Shown here: piece by piece, positions 10,541 to 22,000 of the stretch
Numbering within the stretch: position 1 is the stretch's first letter
Layout of the letters: each line of letters begins with the position of its first letter
Source: Gallaecimonas mangrovi
GTDB lineage: Bacteria; Pseudomonadota; Gammaproteobacteria; Enterobacterales; Gallaecimonadaceae
Reading direction: 5' to 3'
DNA: 64,000 nt
Assembly (NCBI RefSeq): GCF_003367375.1
Contig: NZ_CP031416.1
Coordinates: 565,501-629,500, forward strand
Made by a program: the position numbers and the translations under genes
Notes under the pieces: generated by a model
Database searches by the model: none
What the model was told of the DNA's origin: nothing
The model's input: only the letters and a program-made list of their open reading frames with translations

Positions 10541-10616
10541 ATGATGGTTCATACTAGGGGACAGCGCGGTCTAATCGTTTGAAATAACTACCCTAATCAC
10601 AACAAGGAATTTCAAC

Positions 10617-10874
10617 ATGGCTAAGGGGCAATCTTTACAGGATCCTTTCCTGAACGCATTACGCAAGGAACGCGTACCAGTGTCTATTTATCTGGTTAAT
10701 GGCATTAAATTGCAGGGACAAATTGAATCTTTCGACCAGTTCGTAGTGTTGCTGAAAAACACTGTGAGCCAAATGGTTTATAAACACGCCATCTCTACTG
10801 TGGTGCCCGCACGTCCCGTGTCCATGCATCAATATACCACTACCGGTACGCCTAGCAGTGATGAGAGCGCCTGA
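10617..10874 (+). CDS. hfq: RNA chaperone Hfq
   Basis: 85 residues; E. coli Hfq has 102, the difference being a shorter C-terminal tail. The Sm core is intact: [39 protein letters not shown] and [15 protein letters not shown] (Sm2 with the YKH motif). The hexamer pairs small RNAs with mRNAs. A Shine-Dalgarno-like AAGGAAT lies just before ATG 10617. It sits between miaA and hflX as in E. coli. Confidence 0.98.
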   Translation: MAKGQSLQDPFLNALRKERVPVSIYLVNGIKLQGQIESFDQFVVLLKNTVSQMVYKHAISTVVPARPVSMHQYTTTGTPSSDESA

Positions 10875-10894
10875 TCCTAAGAGGTTAGAAAAGC

Positions 10895-12202
10895 TTGTTT
10901 GACCGTTACGAAGGAGGCGAACAGGCTGTCCTTGTTCATGTGGACTTTTCCGCTGAGTCTGACCGGGAAGACCTGGATGAGCTGAAAATGCTCGTAGACT
11001 CAGCGGGTGTTACCACCCTGGCTGTACTCACTACCCGCCGCAGTGCTCCCCATCCGAAATTTTATATTGGTACCGGTAAGGCCGAAGAAGTGGCTGAAGC
11101 GGTGCGCATGCTTGGCGCCGAGGTAGTGATCTTCAACCATGCCCTGAGCCCGGCTCAGGAGCGGAACCTGGAACAATTATTCCAGTGCCGCGTTTTGGAC
11201 AGAACCACGCTTATCCTAGATATTTTTGCCCAGCGAGCCCGAACCCACGAAGGTAAGTTGCAAGTTGAGCTGGCCCAGCTCAAGCATTTATCAACCCGTT
11301 TGGTACGGGGCTGGACGCACCTGGAGCGACAAAAAGGCGGTATTGGCCTGCGCGGCCCGGGTGAAACGCAGTTGGAAACCGACCGCCGCTTGCTGCGCGA
11401 CAGGATCAACCATATTGAAAAACGCTTGGAAAAAGTGGCCAAGCAGCGCGAGCAGGGCCGGCGTGCCCGTAGCCGCCGTGAAGTGCCAACGATATCCTTG
11501 GTGGGCTACACCAACGCCGGTAAATCGACGTTGTTTAACGCCCTGACTAGCGCCGAGGTTTATGCCGCTGACCAACTTTTTGCCACCTTGGACCCAACCC
11601 TTCGCAAGATACAGCTAGCCGATGTAGGGCCGGCGATATTAGCCGATACGGTCGGTTTTATTCGCCACTTGCCCCACGATTTGGTCGCTGCCTTCAAGGC
11701 CACCTTGGAAGAAACCCGCGAAGCCAGTTTATTGTTACATGTGGTGGATGCAGCCGATGAGCGCGCCAGCGATAATATCCAACAAGTTAATGAAGTCTTG
11801 GCGGAAATTGACGCAGGTGACGTGCCGGTGCTGATGGTCTACAACAAGCTGGATAAACTGGATGACGTGGCACCGCGTATAGACCGCAGTGATGACGGTA
11901 CGCCGGTTGCGGTTTGGGTTTCAGCGCAACAAGGCCTGGGTTTGGAACTGCTTTTCAAAGCACTGTCTGAACGCATGGCCGACGAAACCTTTATTGGCAC
12001 CCTTAATTTGCCACCCGTGGAAGGTAAACTACGCGCAGAGTTGTTCTCCATGCAGGCTGTCGTCAAGGAAGAGATCGACGAGATGGGGCATTGGCAACTT
12101 TGGGTTCGCATGCCGCAGATGGATTGGCATCGACTGGATAAGCAGAATCAAGGGTCTTTGCAGCGCTTTATCGTCTCAGATGCTACTGATAAAGTGCACT
12201 AG
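10895..12202 (+). CDS. hflX: Ribosome-rescue GTPase HflX
   Basis: 435 residues. The start is TTG at 10895 (MFDRYEGGEQAVLVHV aligns with the E. coli N-terminus); AGAGG at 10880-10884 serves as ribosome-binding site. An N-terminal HflX domain carries KFYIGTGKAEEVAE and HEGKLQVELAQLKH, then GPGETQLETDRR. The GTPase domain follows with GYTNAGKST (G1), DTVGFI (G3) and NKLD (G4). HflX splits stalled 70S ribosomes, notably after heat shock. It lies 20 bp after hfq and 25 bp before hflK. Confidence 0.97.
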   Translation: MFDRYEGGEQAVLVHVDFSAESDREDLDELKMLVDSAGVTTLAVLTTRRSAPHPKFYIGTGKAEEVAEAVRMLGAEVVIFNHALSPAQERNLEQLFQCRVLDRTTLILDIFAQRARTHEGKLQVELAQLKHLSTRLVRGWTHLERQKGGIGLRGPGETQLETDRRLLRDRINHIEKRLEKVAKQREQGRRARSRREVPTISLVGYTNAGKSTLFNALTSAEVYAADQLFATLDPTLRKIQLADVGPAILADTVGFIRHLPHDLVAAFKATLEETREASLLLHVVDAADERASDNIQQVNEVLAEIDAGDVPVLMVYNKLDKLDDVAPRIDRSDDGTPVAVWVSAQQGLGLELLFKALSERMADETFIGTLNLPPVEGKLRAELFSMQAVVKEEIDEMGHWQLWVRMPQMDWHRLDKQNQGSLQRFIVSDATDKVH

Positions 12203-12227
12203 TAACGAAAATTGATGGGAGAAGACA

Positions 12228-13388
12228 ATGGCTTGGAATGAGCCGGGCAATAACAAAGACAAGGACCCATGGGGCGGCAAAAAGCCCCGTGGTAACGACC
12301 AGGGTCCGCCCGACTTCGATGAGCTGATGAAAAAGCTCGGGTCCAGAATGGGGGGTGTGTTTGGCGGTAATAACCGTGGCAGCAGCTTCTCCTGGGGTGC
12401 CATCGTTGTGGTGTTGGTCATCGCTTTGCTGGTGTGGGGAATTTCGGGTTTCTACACCATCAAGAATGCTGAGCAAGGTGTGATACTGCACCTGGGCCAA
12501 TACAAAGAAACGGTGTCGTCCGGCTTACATTGGAAGCCTACCTTTATCGACAAGGTTTACGCTGTTGATACCCGTACCGTCAGGTCTATTCCCGCCTCCG
12601 GTTTCATGCTGACCAAAGATGAAAACGTGGTCAGGGTGCAAATTGAGGTGCAATACAAGATTGTTGACCCCAAGGCCTTCTTGTTTAACGTCACCAACGC
12701 CGTTGATTCGCTGAGCCAGGCGACCGATGCATCCCTGCGTTACGTGGTGGGTCATACCACCATGGATGACATCATCACCACCGGCCGTGAGCAAGTGCGC
12801 CGCGATACCTGGGATCTCATCAACAAAACTATTGCTCAGTATCATCTTGGTATTCAAATTGAAGACGTGAACTTCTTGCCTGCCCGTGCGCCGGATGAAG
12901 TCAAAGCGGCCTTTGATGATGCCATTGCCGCCAAAGAAGACGAGCAGCGTTACATTCGCGAAGCTGAAGCCTATGCCAGCGAAGTGGAGCCCATTGCCCG
13001 CGGTAAGGCAACGCGGATCACCCAAGAAGCTGACGCCTACAAACAGCAAGTGGTATTAAAGGCGCAAGGTGAAGTGGCCCGCTTTGATAAGTTGCTGCCC
13101 GAATACGAGGCGCACCCGAAAGTGACCCGTGAACGCCTGTACCTAGACACCATGGAACAAGTTCTGGGCAACAGCTCGAAAGTGTTGGTAGACGGTAATG
13201 CTGGCAACATGATGTATCTGCCCATCGATAAGTTGATGGACAAACAGCCTTCGCAAAAATCCAATACCGACCATTTAGATGAGCTGTACCAGTTACAGCG
13301 TAACCAGGCGCCAAGTTCGAACTCGAACTCATCCAGTTCCGACCCGCGCGCTGTTAACCGTAACGCTGGCCGCACAGGGAGAAACTAA
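12228..13388 (+). CDS. hflK: FtsH modulator HflK (SPFH membrane protein)
   Basis: 386 residues. A Gly/Pro/Lys-rich cytoplasmic N-terminus (WNEPGNNKDKDPWGG) precedes one transmembrane helix at about residues 62-80. An SPFH/band-7 domain then begins around NAEQGVILHLGQY. The C-terminal tail is Ser/Asn-rich. With HflC it forms a large periplasmic cage around the FtsH protease and tunes its activity. It is followed after 3 bases by hflC. Confidence 0.96.
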   Translation: MAWNEPGNNKDKDPWGGKKPRGNDQGPPDFDELMKKLGSRMGGVFGGNNRGSSFSWGAIVVVLVIALLVWGISGFYTIKNAEQGVILHLGQYKETVSSGLHWKPTFIDKVYAVDTRTVRSIPASGFMLTKDENVVRVQIEVQYKIVDPKAFLFNVTNAVDSLSQATDASLRYVVGHTTMDDIITTGREQVRRDTWDLINKTIAQYHLGIQIEDVNFLPARAPDEVKAAFDDAIAAKEDEQRYIREAEAYASEVEPIARGKATRITQEADAYKQQVVLKAQGEVARFDKLLPEYEAHPKVTRERLYLDTMEQVLGNSSKVLVDGNAGNMMYLPIDKLMDKQPSQKSNTDHLDELYQLQRNQAPSSNSNSSSSDPRAVNRNAGRTGRN

Positions 13389-13391
13389 GCC

Positions 13392-14276
13392 ATGAAAAAG
13401 CTGCTGTTTATTGTTGTTGTGCTGGTGGTGTTGCTGGGTTACTCCTCAATGTTTGTGGTCTCTGAAGGCCAGCGCGCTTTGGTGCTGCGCTTTCAGCGGG
13501 TTAATACCGATGCCAGCGGGCAGGCGGTGGTGTACAAGCCAGGCCTGCACTTTAAAGCCCCCTTTATTGACTCGGTGCGGCGTTTAGACGCCCGTATTCA
13601 AAGCTGGGAAGGCGAACAGGACCGCTTTGTCACTTCCGAGAAAAAAGACCTGATTGTTGATTCCTATGTGAAGTGGAAAATCCAGGATTTCGGTAAGTTC
13701 TATGACTCCACCAACCGCGGGAGCATGATCAACGCCGAGACCTTGTTGAAAAACAAAATCAACAACGGCCTGCGTAGCGAGTTTGGTACCCGTACCATTA
13801 CCGACATTGTTTCTGGCGAACGCTCCGAAGTAATGGCCGATGCCCTCAAACAGGTTAAAGAAAGTGCCAAGGAGCTGGGAATTGATGTGATTGATGTGCG
13901 GGTTAAACAAATTAACCTGCCCACCGAGATCTCCAATTCCATCTTTGACCGCATGCGTGCTGAGCGTAATGCGGTAGCGAAGAAACACCGCTCAGAAGGT
14001 AAGGAAAAGGCCGAAGAAATTCGCGCCGACGTGGATGCTAAGGTAACAGTATTGCTGGCCGATGCTGAACGTAAGTCGCGTACTATTCGCGGCGAAGGTG
14101 ATGCTACCGCCGCCCAGATCTATGCCAAAGCCTACGACAAAGATCCGGAGTTCTTTGCCTTTATCCGCAGCCTTGAAGCTTACAAGAAGAGCTTTACCGG
14201 CAAAAATGACGTGCTGGTGCTCAAGCCAGACAGCGACTTCTTCCGCTACATGAAGAGTCCAGATAAAAGCAAATAA
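13392..14276 (+). CDS. hflC: FtsH modulator HflC
   Basis: 294 residues. A signal-anchor helix (residues about 4-20, LLFIVVVLVVLLGYSS) is followed by an SPFH domain starting at VSEGQRALVLRF. A long charged helix with RAERNAVAKKHRSEG and DADAKV-type heptads follows, as in HflC. It partners HflK and ends immediately before a strong terminator, closing the superoperon that starts at nnr. Confidence 0.96.
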   Translation: MKKLLFIVVVLVVLLGYSSMFVVSEGQRALVLRFQRVNTDASGQAVVYKPGLHFKAPFIDSVRRLDARIQSWEGEQDRFVTSEKKDLIVDSYVKWKIQDFGKFYDSTNRGSMINAETLLKNKINNGLRSEFGTRTITDIVSGERSEVMADALKQVKESAKELGIDVIDVRVKQINLPTEISNSIFDRMRAERNAVAKKHRSEGKEKAEEIRADVDAKVTVLLADAERKSRTIRGEGDATAAQIYAKAYDKDPEFFAFIRSLEAYKKSFTGKNDVLVLKPDSDFFRYMKSPDKSK

Positions 14277-14280
14277 GTAA

Positions 14281-14305
14281 AAAGCCCGGTTCGCCGGGCT
14301 TTTTA
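14281..14305 (+). terminator. Rho-independent terminator after hflC
   Basis: AAAGCCCGG, TTCG tetraloop, CCGGGC and a run of T. It separates the hfl genes from the PLP-enzyme gene starting at 14317. Confidence 0.9.
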
Positions 14306-14316
14306 ATGGGGGAGTT

Positions 14317-15477
14317 ATGCTCAAGCAGCATTACCAGCACTTTTTAAGCCACCACCAAGGCAAGCTACACATGGCTTGCCACAGTCACCACTTCTGGCCG
14401 GATGTCACCCGCGAAGCGCAACTGGCTTATTGGGATGACAGCGCCCGCCTGGCGGATGAAAAGTGGGCCTTTTTCTTTGCCGAAAAAGTACCGGCGCTGC
14501 AGCGCCATATCGCGCGGCTGTTATCGCTACCGGACCCAAAGCAGCTGGCTTTCGCGGCCAATACCCATGAATTTGTGATGCGGCTATTTTCCTGTTTGCC
14601 CCGTGGGAAAAAAGCCCGTGTACTCACCACCGATAGCGAGTTTCATTCTTTCACTCGCCAAAGCCAGCGCTTAGCCGAAGCCGGCGACATCGAACTGGTC
14701 AAAGTGCCCACCCAACCTTTTGCCAGCTTTGAGCAGCGCTTTATAGAGCAAGCAGCTAAGGGCGGCTGGGACATGGTGTTCTTCAGCCAGGTGTTTTTTA
14801 ACTCGGCGGTTGCCGTCAACGATCTTGCCGCCATGGTGAATGCCGTTCCCGACCCGGACTGCATTATTGCCATTGACGGCTACCATGGCTTTTGCGCCTT
14901 ACCGACCGACTTAAGCCGGCTTGCCGGCCGCGTTTTTTACCTGGCAGGTGGCTACAAATATGCGCAAGGCGGGGAGGGCTGCTGTTTCATGGCCGTTCCT
15001 CCTGCTTGCCAGCTGGCCCCGCGTTTTACCGGCTGGTATGCCGAATTTGGCGCCTTGGCTCAAAGCCGAGGCCAACAAACGGTTTATGCCGACAACGGCA
15101 TGCGCTTTGCCGGTGCCACCTTTGATTTTTCGGCGTTGTATCGATTACTGGCGGTGTTTGACTGGTGGCAACGCGACGGCATCGAAGTGGCCGCTGTCCA
15201 TGCCCATATTCAAATGCTACAGCAGGCTTTTTTAAAGCAGCTGGCTATTATCGACAGCCCGCAACTCAACAGCCAGCAGCTGCTGGCCAATGACCTGACC
15301 CATCATGGCCACTTTTTAACCTTTGCACTGGCAGATGCGGCCACGACGTCTCGGGTTGCCGATTTCTTACGCACTCAAGGTTTGCTAACCGATCACCGAG
15401 ACAATCGCTTGCGTTTTGGTTTTGCCCCATACCACGAATTGGCCGATATCAACCTTAAGGTCTTGAGCGATATATGA
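14317..15477 (+). CDS. Class V aminotransferase-fold PLP enzyme (kynureninase-like)
   Basis: 386 residues. The fold-type I core is readable: the PLP N1-binding Asp187 in AIDGYHGF and the probable Schiff-base Lys214 in LAGGYKYAQGGEG. The substrate cannot be told; the set of motifs is closer to kynureninase or desulfurase-like enzymes than to true transaminases. The gene lies between hflC and the DUF2065 gene, an interval with no such enzyme in E. coli. It has its own start after the hflC terminator and overlaps the next gene (ATGATGA). Confidence 0.8.
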   Translation: MLKQHYQHFLSHHQGKLHMACHSHHFWPDVTREAQLAYWDDSARLADEKWAFFFAEKVPALQRHIARLLSLPDPKQLAFAANTHEFVMRLFSCLPRGKKARVLTTDSEFHSFTRQSQRLAEAGDIELVKVPTQPFASFEQRFIEQAAKGGWDMVFFSQVFFNSAVAVNDLAAMVNAVPDPDCIIAIDGYHGFCALPTDLSRLAGRVFYLAGGYKYAQGGEGCCFMAVPPACQLAPRFTGWYAEFGALAQSRGQQTVYADNGMRFAGATFDFSALYRLLAVFDWWQRDGIEVAAVHAHIQMLQQAFLKQLAIIDSPQLNSQQLLANDLTHHGHFLTFALADAATTSRVADFLRTQGLLTDHRDNRLRFGFAPYHELADINLKVLSDI

Positions 15478-15659
15478 TGACTTTTCTTCAGCTATTGGCG
15501 CTGTGGTTGGTCCTTGAAGGGCTTGGCCCAGCCCTGATGCCAAAAAAATGGCAACAGTTAATGGCCGAACTTTCTCAGCAAAAATCCTCTTTAATCAGGC
15601 AAATAGGCGTAGTTATGCTGGTGCTGGGTGGCCTTTTGGCATGGATGGTTAAACATTAG
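15474..15659 (+). CDS. yjeT: DUF2065 small membrane protein (YjeT-like)
   Basis: 61 residues with two predicted membrane helices (LQLLALWLVLEGLGPALMP and IGVVMLVLGGLLAWMV), typical of the DUF2065 family. In E. coli yjeT also lies between hflC and purA. Function unknown. ATG 15474 overlaps the stop of the PLP enzyme; an adjacent ATG at 15477 is equally possible. Confidence 0.85.
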   Translation: MMTFLQLLALWLVLEGLGPALMPKKWQQLMAELSQQKSSLIRQIGVVMLVLGGLLAWMVKH

Positions 15660-15683
15660 GCCTTAATTCCAGCGGGGGTTTTT

Positions 15684-17018
<1,335 letters not shown>

Positions 17019-17035
17019 GGACGCACCGCTATGGC

Positions 17036-17062
17036 AAAGGCCACCTTCGGGTGGCCTTTTTT
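17036..17062 (+). terminator. Rho-independent terminator after purA
   Basis: AAAGGCCACC, TTCG loop, GGTGGCC then six T. It lies between purA and the motX start. Confidence 0.9.
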
Positions 17063-17113
17063 GTTAAAGCAAAACGCCAAATTGCCGATAGACTAGTGAG
17101 AGTGGAGGTATCT

Positions 17114-17725
17114 ATGCTTGCCCGCAGTCTGATTTTTCTTATGGCAATATCAACCACCGCGGTTGCGGAGGACCTAAAGCCCGTTCAGGTTTATGGCCAG
17201 GACGAGCTATTGGAGCTTATTGCTGCTAACACCCACTTACGCCGGGTTCGCAAAGACGACTGCCAGTTGGTGCAAGATATTCAGGCGCGCGCTGAAATCG
17301 CTAAAATTCCTTCCTATCAGTATTTATGGGGCGACATGTTGGCCTATGGCGTCTGTGTGCCAACCAACGTGAGCTTAGGCATTGGCTTTATGGAAAAAGC
17401 CGCCGACCAAGGATTACCGGAAGCGCTAGAGCAGTTGGGGCGTTACTACGCTACTGGCAAATGGGTACAAGTGGACATGGACCGAGCCATGCGCTTTTTA
17501 AGAATGGCGGTGCGGGAACATAACCTGAGGGCAGTATTACGTTTTGCCGACCTGAGCATGAAAGGTTATGGCACGCCGGAAGATAAAGAACTGGCGCTTA
17601 GGGAACTGAAAAACGCCATCATCACTGACCACCATCAATGGCGCCAAGCCCGTAACTTGGTTGCCAGACTGGAGCGGCAAGTGCCGCCCACAGTACTGGC
17701 CAGTATTTCCAACGATCAGTGGTAG
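17114..17725 (+). CDS. motX: Sodium-driven flagellar motor protein MotX
   Basis: 203 residues from ATG 17114, preceded by GGAGG at 17104-17108; a longer frame from 17051 would put 21 residues before the signal peptide. A signal peptide (LIFLMAISTTAVA) and Sel1-like repeats are visible. RRVRKDDCQLVQDI, WGDMLAYGVCV, EKAADQGLPEALEQLGRYY and LRMAVREHNL closely follow Vibrio/Shewanella MotX. With MotY it forms the periplasmic T ring that lets PomAB stators assemble on a Na+-driven polar flagellum. No other flagellar gene is nearby. It overlaps the convergent gene by 10 bases. Confidence 0.88.
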   Translation: MLARSLIFLMAISTTAVAEDLKPVQVYGQDELLELIAANTHLRRVRKDDCQLVQDIQARAEIAKIPSYQYLWGDMLAYGVCVPTNVSLGIGFMEKAADQGLPEALEQLGRYYATGKWVQVDMDRAMRFLRMAVREHNLRAVLRFADLSMKGYGTPEDKELALRELKNAIITDHHQWRQARNLVARLERQVPPTVLASISNDQW

Positions 17726-19503
17726 AAACGCCCCATCATGCTGAGGGCCTTTTTAATGGCGGCGGCCGGTGGCTGCGTGTCTAAATGATGTAAGTTATTG
17801 TCCATCACTTCGGTTTGCCCGGTCGGGTAGGTCACAACCAATTCATTCGGGCTCTTCAAGGCGTAGTTGTAATAACTGCCGACCAAAAGCCACTTACGTG
17901 GGCTAGGGTCGGATAACAGCTTGCCGACACTGTAGTCTTTGAGTGGCGTTTTCACCCCAAACAGGTTTGTTGCCAGGGTTGGTGTCAGGTCAAAATGACT
18001 GGTCCGATAATGCACCTCGCCGCCTTCTTTACCCGGCCAGTGGATCACCAACGGCACCTTGGTTTGGGTGTCTGAATAGTTAGAACCATGGCCCCAATAG
18101 TTCATGTGGTGCTCATTAAATTCCTCACCATGGTCGGCGCTGATAATAATGATGGTGTTATCCAACAAGTGATGCTGCTTCATATAGCCCAGCAGCTGAC
18201 CAATTAGCTGGTCTGAATAGCGCACTGCAGTGCGGTAGCGGTCAAAATAAGGCTTAGGATTGAAGCTGTTGCTGAGCTTGATGTGGTCAACTCTGTCCCA
18301 GTACGGATTCACTTTTTTGTCGAAGTTATCCGGAAAGTCATAAGCATGAACCCCGTCGAAGAACAAGAAGCCAAAGAAGGGCTTCGCTTTATCTCTGTTA
18401 TCTAAAAACTGTTCAAACTGGTTGACGGCTTTGTGGTCTCGTTTCCAGCGGCGGTCAATACCGGCTTCAGAGTGGATCGGACGGATCCCGGAAAACACGG
18501 TTTTATCAAAGGCGGGGCTACGCAGCGTTGCAGAGCCATAAACGCCAAATTGATAGCCAGCATTTTTAAACAGGTTCATCAGTACCGGTGGTTTCTGGCT
18601 TTCATCGAAAGCGGCCCAGTAGGTGGCTGGCAAGCTGTAAAAGAGCGAGAAGATCCCGGCTTGTGTCGAATTGCCACCGCTGAAATGGTCAAAGTAACGG
18701 GTGGTATCCGGCGTTTTGGAAAAGGCTTCAACGTTCGGTGTATCTGACGGCGTAAGCTCATCAGCGCGCCAGGTATCAACCAGCAAATACAACACATTCA
18801 TTTTTGGCTGCTTTGCCGCTTGCACTGGGGTCAGTGGATAATGTAGCGCGCCCTTTTCTTTGACATTCAAAGCATCGGATGTCGGATGCGCCACGGCCCA
18901 ACCGTGCCTTGCCATAAAGCGTTTTGCCGTCATGGGCTGATAAATTGGCAAGTTACGGGTCAAAATGGTGATGTGATCCATACCTCTGGCGTCAGCAATG
19001 GCATGCCAAACTTCACCGCTTAAGAAAGCGATAATAATTAGGCTCCATACTGGCCACTGTTTCCACTGACGCAGACTTAGCCGCCAAAGTGCCGTAAACA
19101 ACAGCAGTGACAGCAGCATAGCCCCTGCACTGACCAGCCAGGTGAACCAAGAGAATTCAATCACCTCACCAGGCTGGCTTAAAAATAACTGAAACACAAA
19201 GGGGCTAAGATGAAAGCGGTACTGCTCGAAAACCTCGAGATCCACCCACAATAAGGCCCCGGTAATTGCCGCAACCGGCACCATTAGCCAGCCTGAAAAC
19301 CGCCTTAGGGCGAAGGTGAAAGGCCAGCTTAGCAAGGTGTAAATGCCCGCAATCACGCCGTACCAGCCAACAATGGCCAACAGCAAATAGCTGAAGGTTG
19401 AGGCGGTCAGCTTGGGCATAAAGTCGGTAAATTGCCAAAGTAGAATTGCCAACGGCAATAGGGCCATTAGCCAAAATCGGCCGACCCTAGACATCATATG
19501 CAT
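17716..19503 (-). CDS. Inner-membrane sulfatase-fold protein, LapC/PbgA (YejM)-like
   Basis: 595 residues, near the 586 of E. coli LapC. The first ~190 residues hold about five membrane helices (DUF3413). A periplasmic alkaline phosphatase/sulfatase-fold domain follows, with LLVDTWRADELT, YLPATYWA-like core strands, IIISADHGEEFNEH and NYWGHGSNYSDTQTKVPLV. In E. coli the family senses periplasmic LPS and restrains LapB/FtsH proteolysis of LpxC. Whether this one does the same is inference from architecture. Three ATGs cluster at 19494-19503; the first is used. It converges on motX. Confidence 0.85.
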   Translation of the reverse strand: MHMMSRVGRFWLMALLPLAILLWQFTDFMPKLTASTFSYLLLAIVGWYGVIAGIYTLLSWPFTFALRRFSGWLMVPVAAITGALLWVDLEVFEQYRFHLSPFVFQLFLSQPGEVIEFSWFTWLVSAGAMLLSLLLFTALWRLSLRQWKQWPVWSLIIIAFLSGEVWHAIADARGMDHITILTRNLPIYQPMTAKRFMARHGWAVAHPTSDALNVKEKGALHYPLTPVQAAKQPKMNVLYLLVDTWRADELTPSDTPNVEAFSKTPDTTRYFDHFSGGNSTQAGIFSLFYSLPATYWAAFDESQKPPVLMNLFKNAGYQFGVYGSATLRSPAFDKTVFSGIRPIHSEAGIDRRWKRDHKAVNQFEQFLDNRDKAKPFFGFLFFDGVHAYDFPDNFDKKVNPYWDRVDHIKLSNSFNPKPYFDRYRTAVRYSDQLIGQLLGYMKQHHLLDNTIIIISADHGEEFNEHHMNYWGHGSNYSDTQTKVPLVIHWPGKEGGEVHYRTSHFDLTPTLATNLFGVKTPLKDYSVGKLLSDPSPRKWLLVGSYYNYALKSPNELVVTYPTGQTEVMDNNLHHLDTQPPAAAIKKALSMMGRFYH

Positions 19504-19639
19504 GTCGTCAAACCCATAAGGGAAAAAAGCGGCCTATATTGTGCATTTTGTTCACGCCTTGCCCAAGCAATTGTTAGAAACACTATGTTACTGGCGGTGC
19601 AAGGGTATAATGGTTGCAAACTCAGCAAGTGAGCACGCC

Positions 19640-21991
19640 ATGCGCGACCCAATCACGGACCCTTTTGCCGACAGAGAAGCAGAACGCTACGACAATCCCA
19701 TCCCCAGCCGAGAAGCCATCATCGAAGAAATGCGTGCTTTGGGTAAGCCCCAAAGTCTGCGCGCCATGATCAAGCATTTACAGTTAGATGATGAAGATCA
19801 GCAGGAAGGACTGCGCCGGCGGTTAAGGGCGATGGAGCGCGATGGTCAGTTGGTGTTCACTCGCCAAAAAGCCTATGCCCTTACCGAGCGTATGGATCTG
19901 ATCAAAGGCCGGGTGCAAGGCCACCCCGACGGTTTTGGCTTCGTTAAAGTGGAAGACGGCCAAGACCTCTACTTGTCTCCCACCGAAATGTATAAAGCCT
20001 TTAATGGCGATTTGGTGCTGGCTCAAGCCATTAAAACCGACCGCCGCGGTCGCCTGGAAGGGCGCATTGTACGGGTACTGGAAGCGCGCTCTGCGCAACT
20101 GGTTGGCCGCTATTTTCGCGATGACGGCATCGGTTTTGTGGTGCCAGATGACAGACGTATTGCTCAGGATATTTTAATCCCTGACGAAGCCAGAGGCGGT
20201 GCCCGGGCCGGGCAAGTGGTGGTGCTGGAATTAACCCAGCGGCCCAGCATGCGCTTTAGCCCTGTGGGTAAAATTGTTGAAATTCTCGGTGAGCATATGG
20301 CACCGGGTATGGAAATCGAAATTGCCCTTCGTAGCCACGACTTGCCGCACAGTTGGTCGGACGAAGTTAACGCCGAAATCGCCGGTTTAACGGAAGAAGT
20401 CAAAGAAGAAGATAAAACCGGCCGGGTTGACCTTCGTGAGCTGCCATTGGTTACCATCGACGGTGAAGATGCCCGCGACTTTGACGATGCTGTTTACTGT
20501 GAAGCGAAAAAGTCGGGTGGTTGGCGGCTGTGGGTTGCTATCGCCGATGTCTCCCACTACGTGCGTTTGGGTACCAGTCTTGACCAAGAAGCCTACAACA
20601 GAGGCAACTCGGTGTATTTCCCTTCCCAGGTGATCCCGATGTTGCCGGAAGTGCTGTCTAACGGCTTGTGTTCCTTGAACCCAGAAGTTGACCGCCTTTG
20701 TATGGTTTGTGAAATGACCATTTCCGATAAAGGCAACCTTTCCGGTTACAAGTTCTACCCGGCGGTAATGCATTCCAAAGCGCGGCTGACTTACAACAAG
20801 GTGCAGGCGATGCTTGATGGCGACAACGCCCTTCGAGAGCAGTATCAGTATGTACTGCCACATGTCGAAGAATTGCATAACCTCTTTACGGCGTTAAAGG
20901 GCGCGCGTCATGAGCGCGGTGCCATTGAGTTTGAAACCCAAGAAACCAAATTCTTGTTCAATGCCGAACGCAAGATTGAAAAAGTGGTGCCGCTGCATCG
21001 GGTAACGGCGCACATGATCATCGAAGAATGCATGATTTTGGCTAACGTTGCGGCAGCCAAATTTGTGCACAAGAATAAGGTGCCTTGCCTGTATCGGGTG
21101 CATGATTTGCCCGACGAAGAAAAAATTTCCAGTTTCCACCAGTTCCTTAATGGCTTGGGGCTGAGCATGGGTGGTGGTTTGGAGCCAGAGCCAAAAGATT
21201 TTACTCAGCTGTTGTCCAAACTTGAAGGCCGGCCGGACGCTGAGCTTATTCAAACCATGTTGCTGCGCTCAATGAAACAAGCGGTTTATGAGTCTGATTG
21301 CCGCGGCCACTTCGGTTTGGCGCTATCGGCTTATGCCCATTTCACATCTCCCATTCGTCGCTACCCTGATTTGATTTTGCACCGTGCTATCAAAGCGGTA
21401 TTGGCGCGCCAGGCCCAAGAAAGTGTGACCGATAAGGGCGGCTTCATTTACACCGAAGAAAAAATGGATGCCATGGGCGAACATTGCTCCATGACCGAGC
21501 GCCGCGCTGATGACGCCACCCGCGAAGTGGATGATTGGCTCAAGTGCGAATACATGCAGGATCATGTGGGCGACATCTTCGGCGGTGTGATATCGTCCGC
21601 GACCTCTTTTGGCCTGTTCGTACGCCTTAACGATCTGTTGATTGAAGGTTTGCTGCATGTCACTAGCCTGGAAAATGACTACTACCATTTCGATGCCGTG
21701 CAACAGGCTTTAGTCGGCGAACGCGCTGGTAAGCGTTATCGCTTAGGCGACAGTATCGAAGTGCGGGTAGCGGCCGTGAACCTGGATTCACGTAAAATCG
21801 ACCTGGTTTTAGCCACCGAAGAGCGTGGTAAAAAGCCGTCGGTTCGCGATGGCCTCAAAAAAGGCAAAATCGTTAAAAAGGGCGGCAAAAAAGACGCCGC
21901 TAAAACCCTGGCCGAAGGCTTTGCCAAAAAGAAGTCAAACAAGAAACCCCGGCCACCTAAAGGTGGCAGCAAACCCCGTAACAAGAAGTAA
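19640..21991 (+). CDS. rnr: Exoribonuclease R (RNase R)
   Basis: 783 residues from ATG 19640, chosen because [20 protein letters not shown] aligns with the family N-terminus; upstream in-frame starts lie around a TATAAT-like -10 at 19606-19611. The order is an N-terminal winged-helix region and two cold-shock domains. The RNB catalytic domain with its Asp cluster in [13 protein letters not shown] follows. Then an S1 domain ([17 protein letters not shown]) and a Lys-rich tail complete the protein. It degrades structured RNA 3' to 5' and acts in rRNA and tmRNA quality control. rlmB follows after 9 bases. Confidence 0.97.
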   Translation: MRDPITDPFADREAERYDNPIPSREAIIEEMRALGKPQSLRAMIKHLQLDDEDQQEGLRRRLRAMERDGQLVFTRQKAYALTERMDLIKGRVQGHPDGFGFVKVEDGQDLYLSPTEMYKAFNGDLVLAQAIKTDRRGRLEGRIVRVLEARSAQLVGRYFRDDGIGFVVPDDRRIAQDILIPDEARGGARAGQVVVLELTQRPSMRFSPVGKIVEILGEHMAPGMEIEIALRSHDLPHSWSDEVNAEIAGLTEEVKEEDKTGRVDLRELPLVTIDGEDARDFDDAVYCEAKKSGGWRLWVAIADVSHYVRLGTSLDQEAYNRGNSVYFPSQVIPMLPEVLSNGLCSLNPEVDRLCMVCEMTISDKGNLSGYKFYPAVMHSKARLTYNKVQAMLDGDNALREQYQYVLPHVEELHNLFTALKGARHERGAIEFETQETKFLFNAERKIEKVVPLHRVTAHMIIEECMILANVAAAKFVHKNKVPCLYRVHDLPDEEKISSFHQFLNGLGLSMGGGLEPEPKDFTQLLSKLEGRPDAELIQTMLLRSMKQAVYESDCRGHFGLALSAYAHFTSPIRRYPDLILHRAIKAVLARQAQESVTDKGGFIYTEEKMDAMGEHCSMTERRADDATREVDDWLKCEYMQDHVGDIFGGVISSATSFGLFVRLNDLLIEGLLHVTSLENDYYHFDAVQQALVGERAGKRYRLGDSIEVRVAAVNLDSRKIDLVLATEERGKKPSVRDGLKKGKIVKKGGKKDAAKTLAEGFAKKKSNKKPRPPKGGSKPRNKK

Positions 21992-22000
21992 AGAGGCAAC

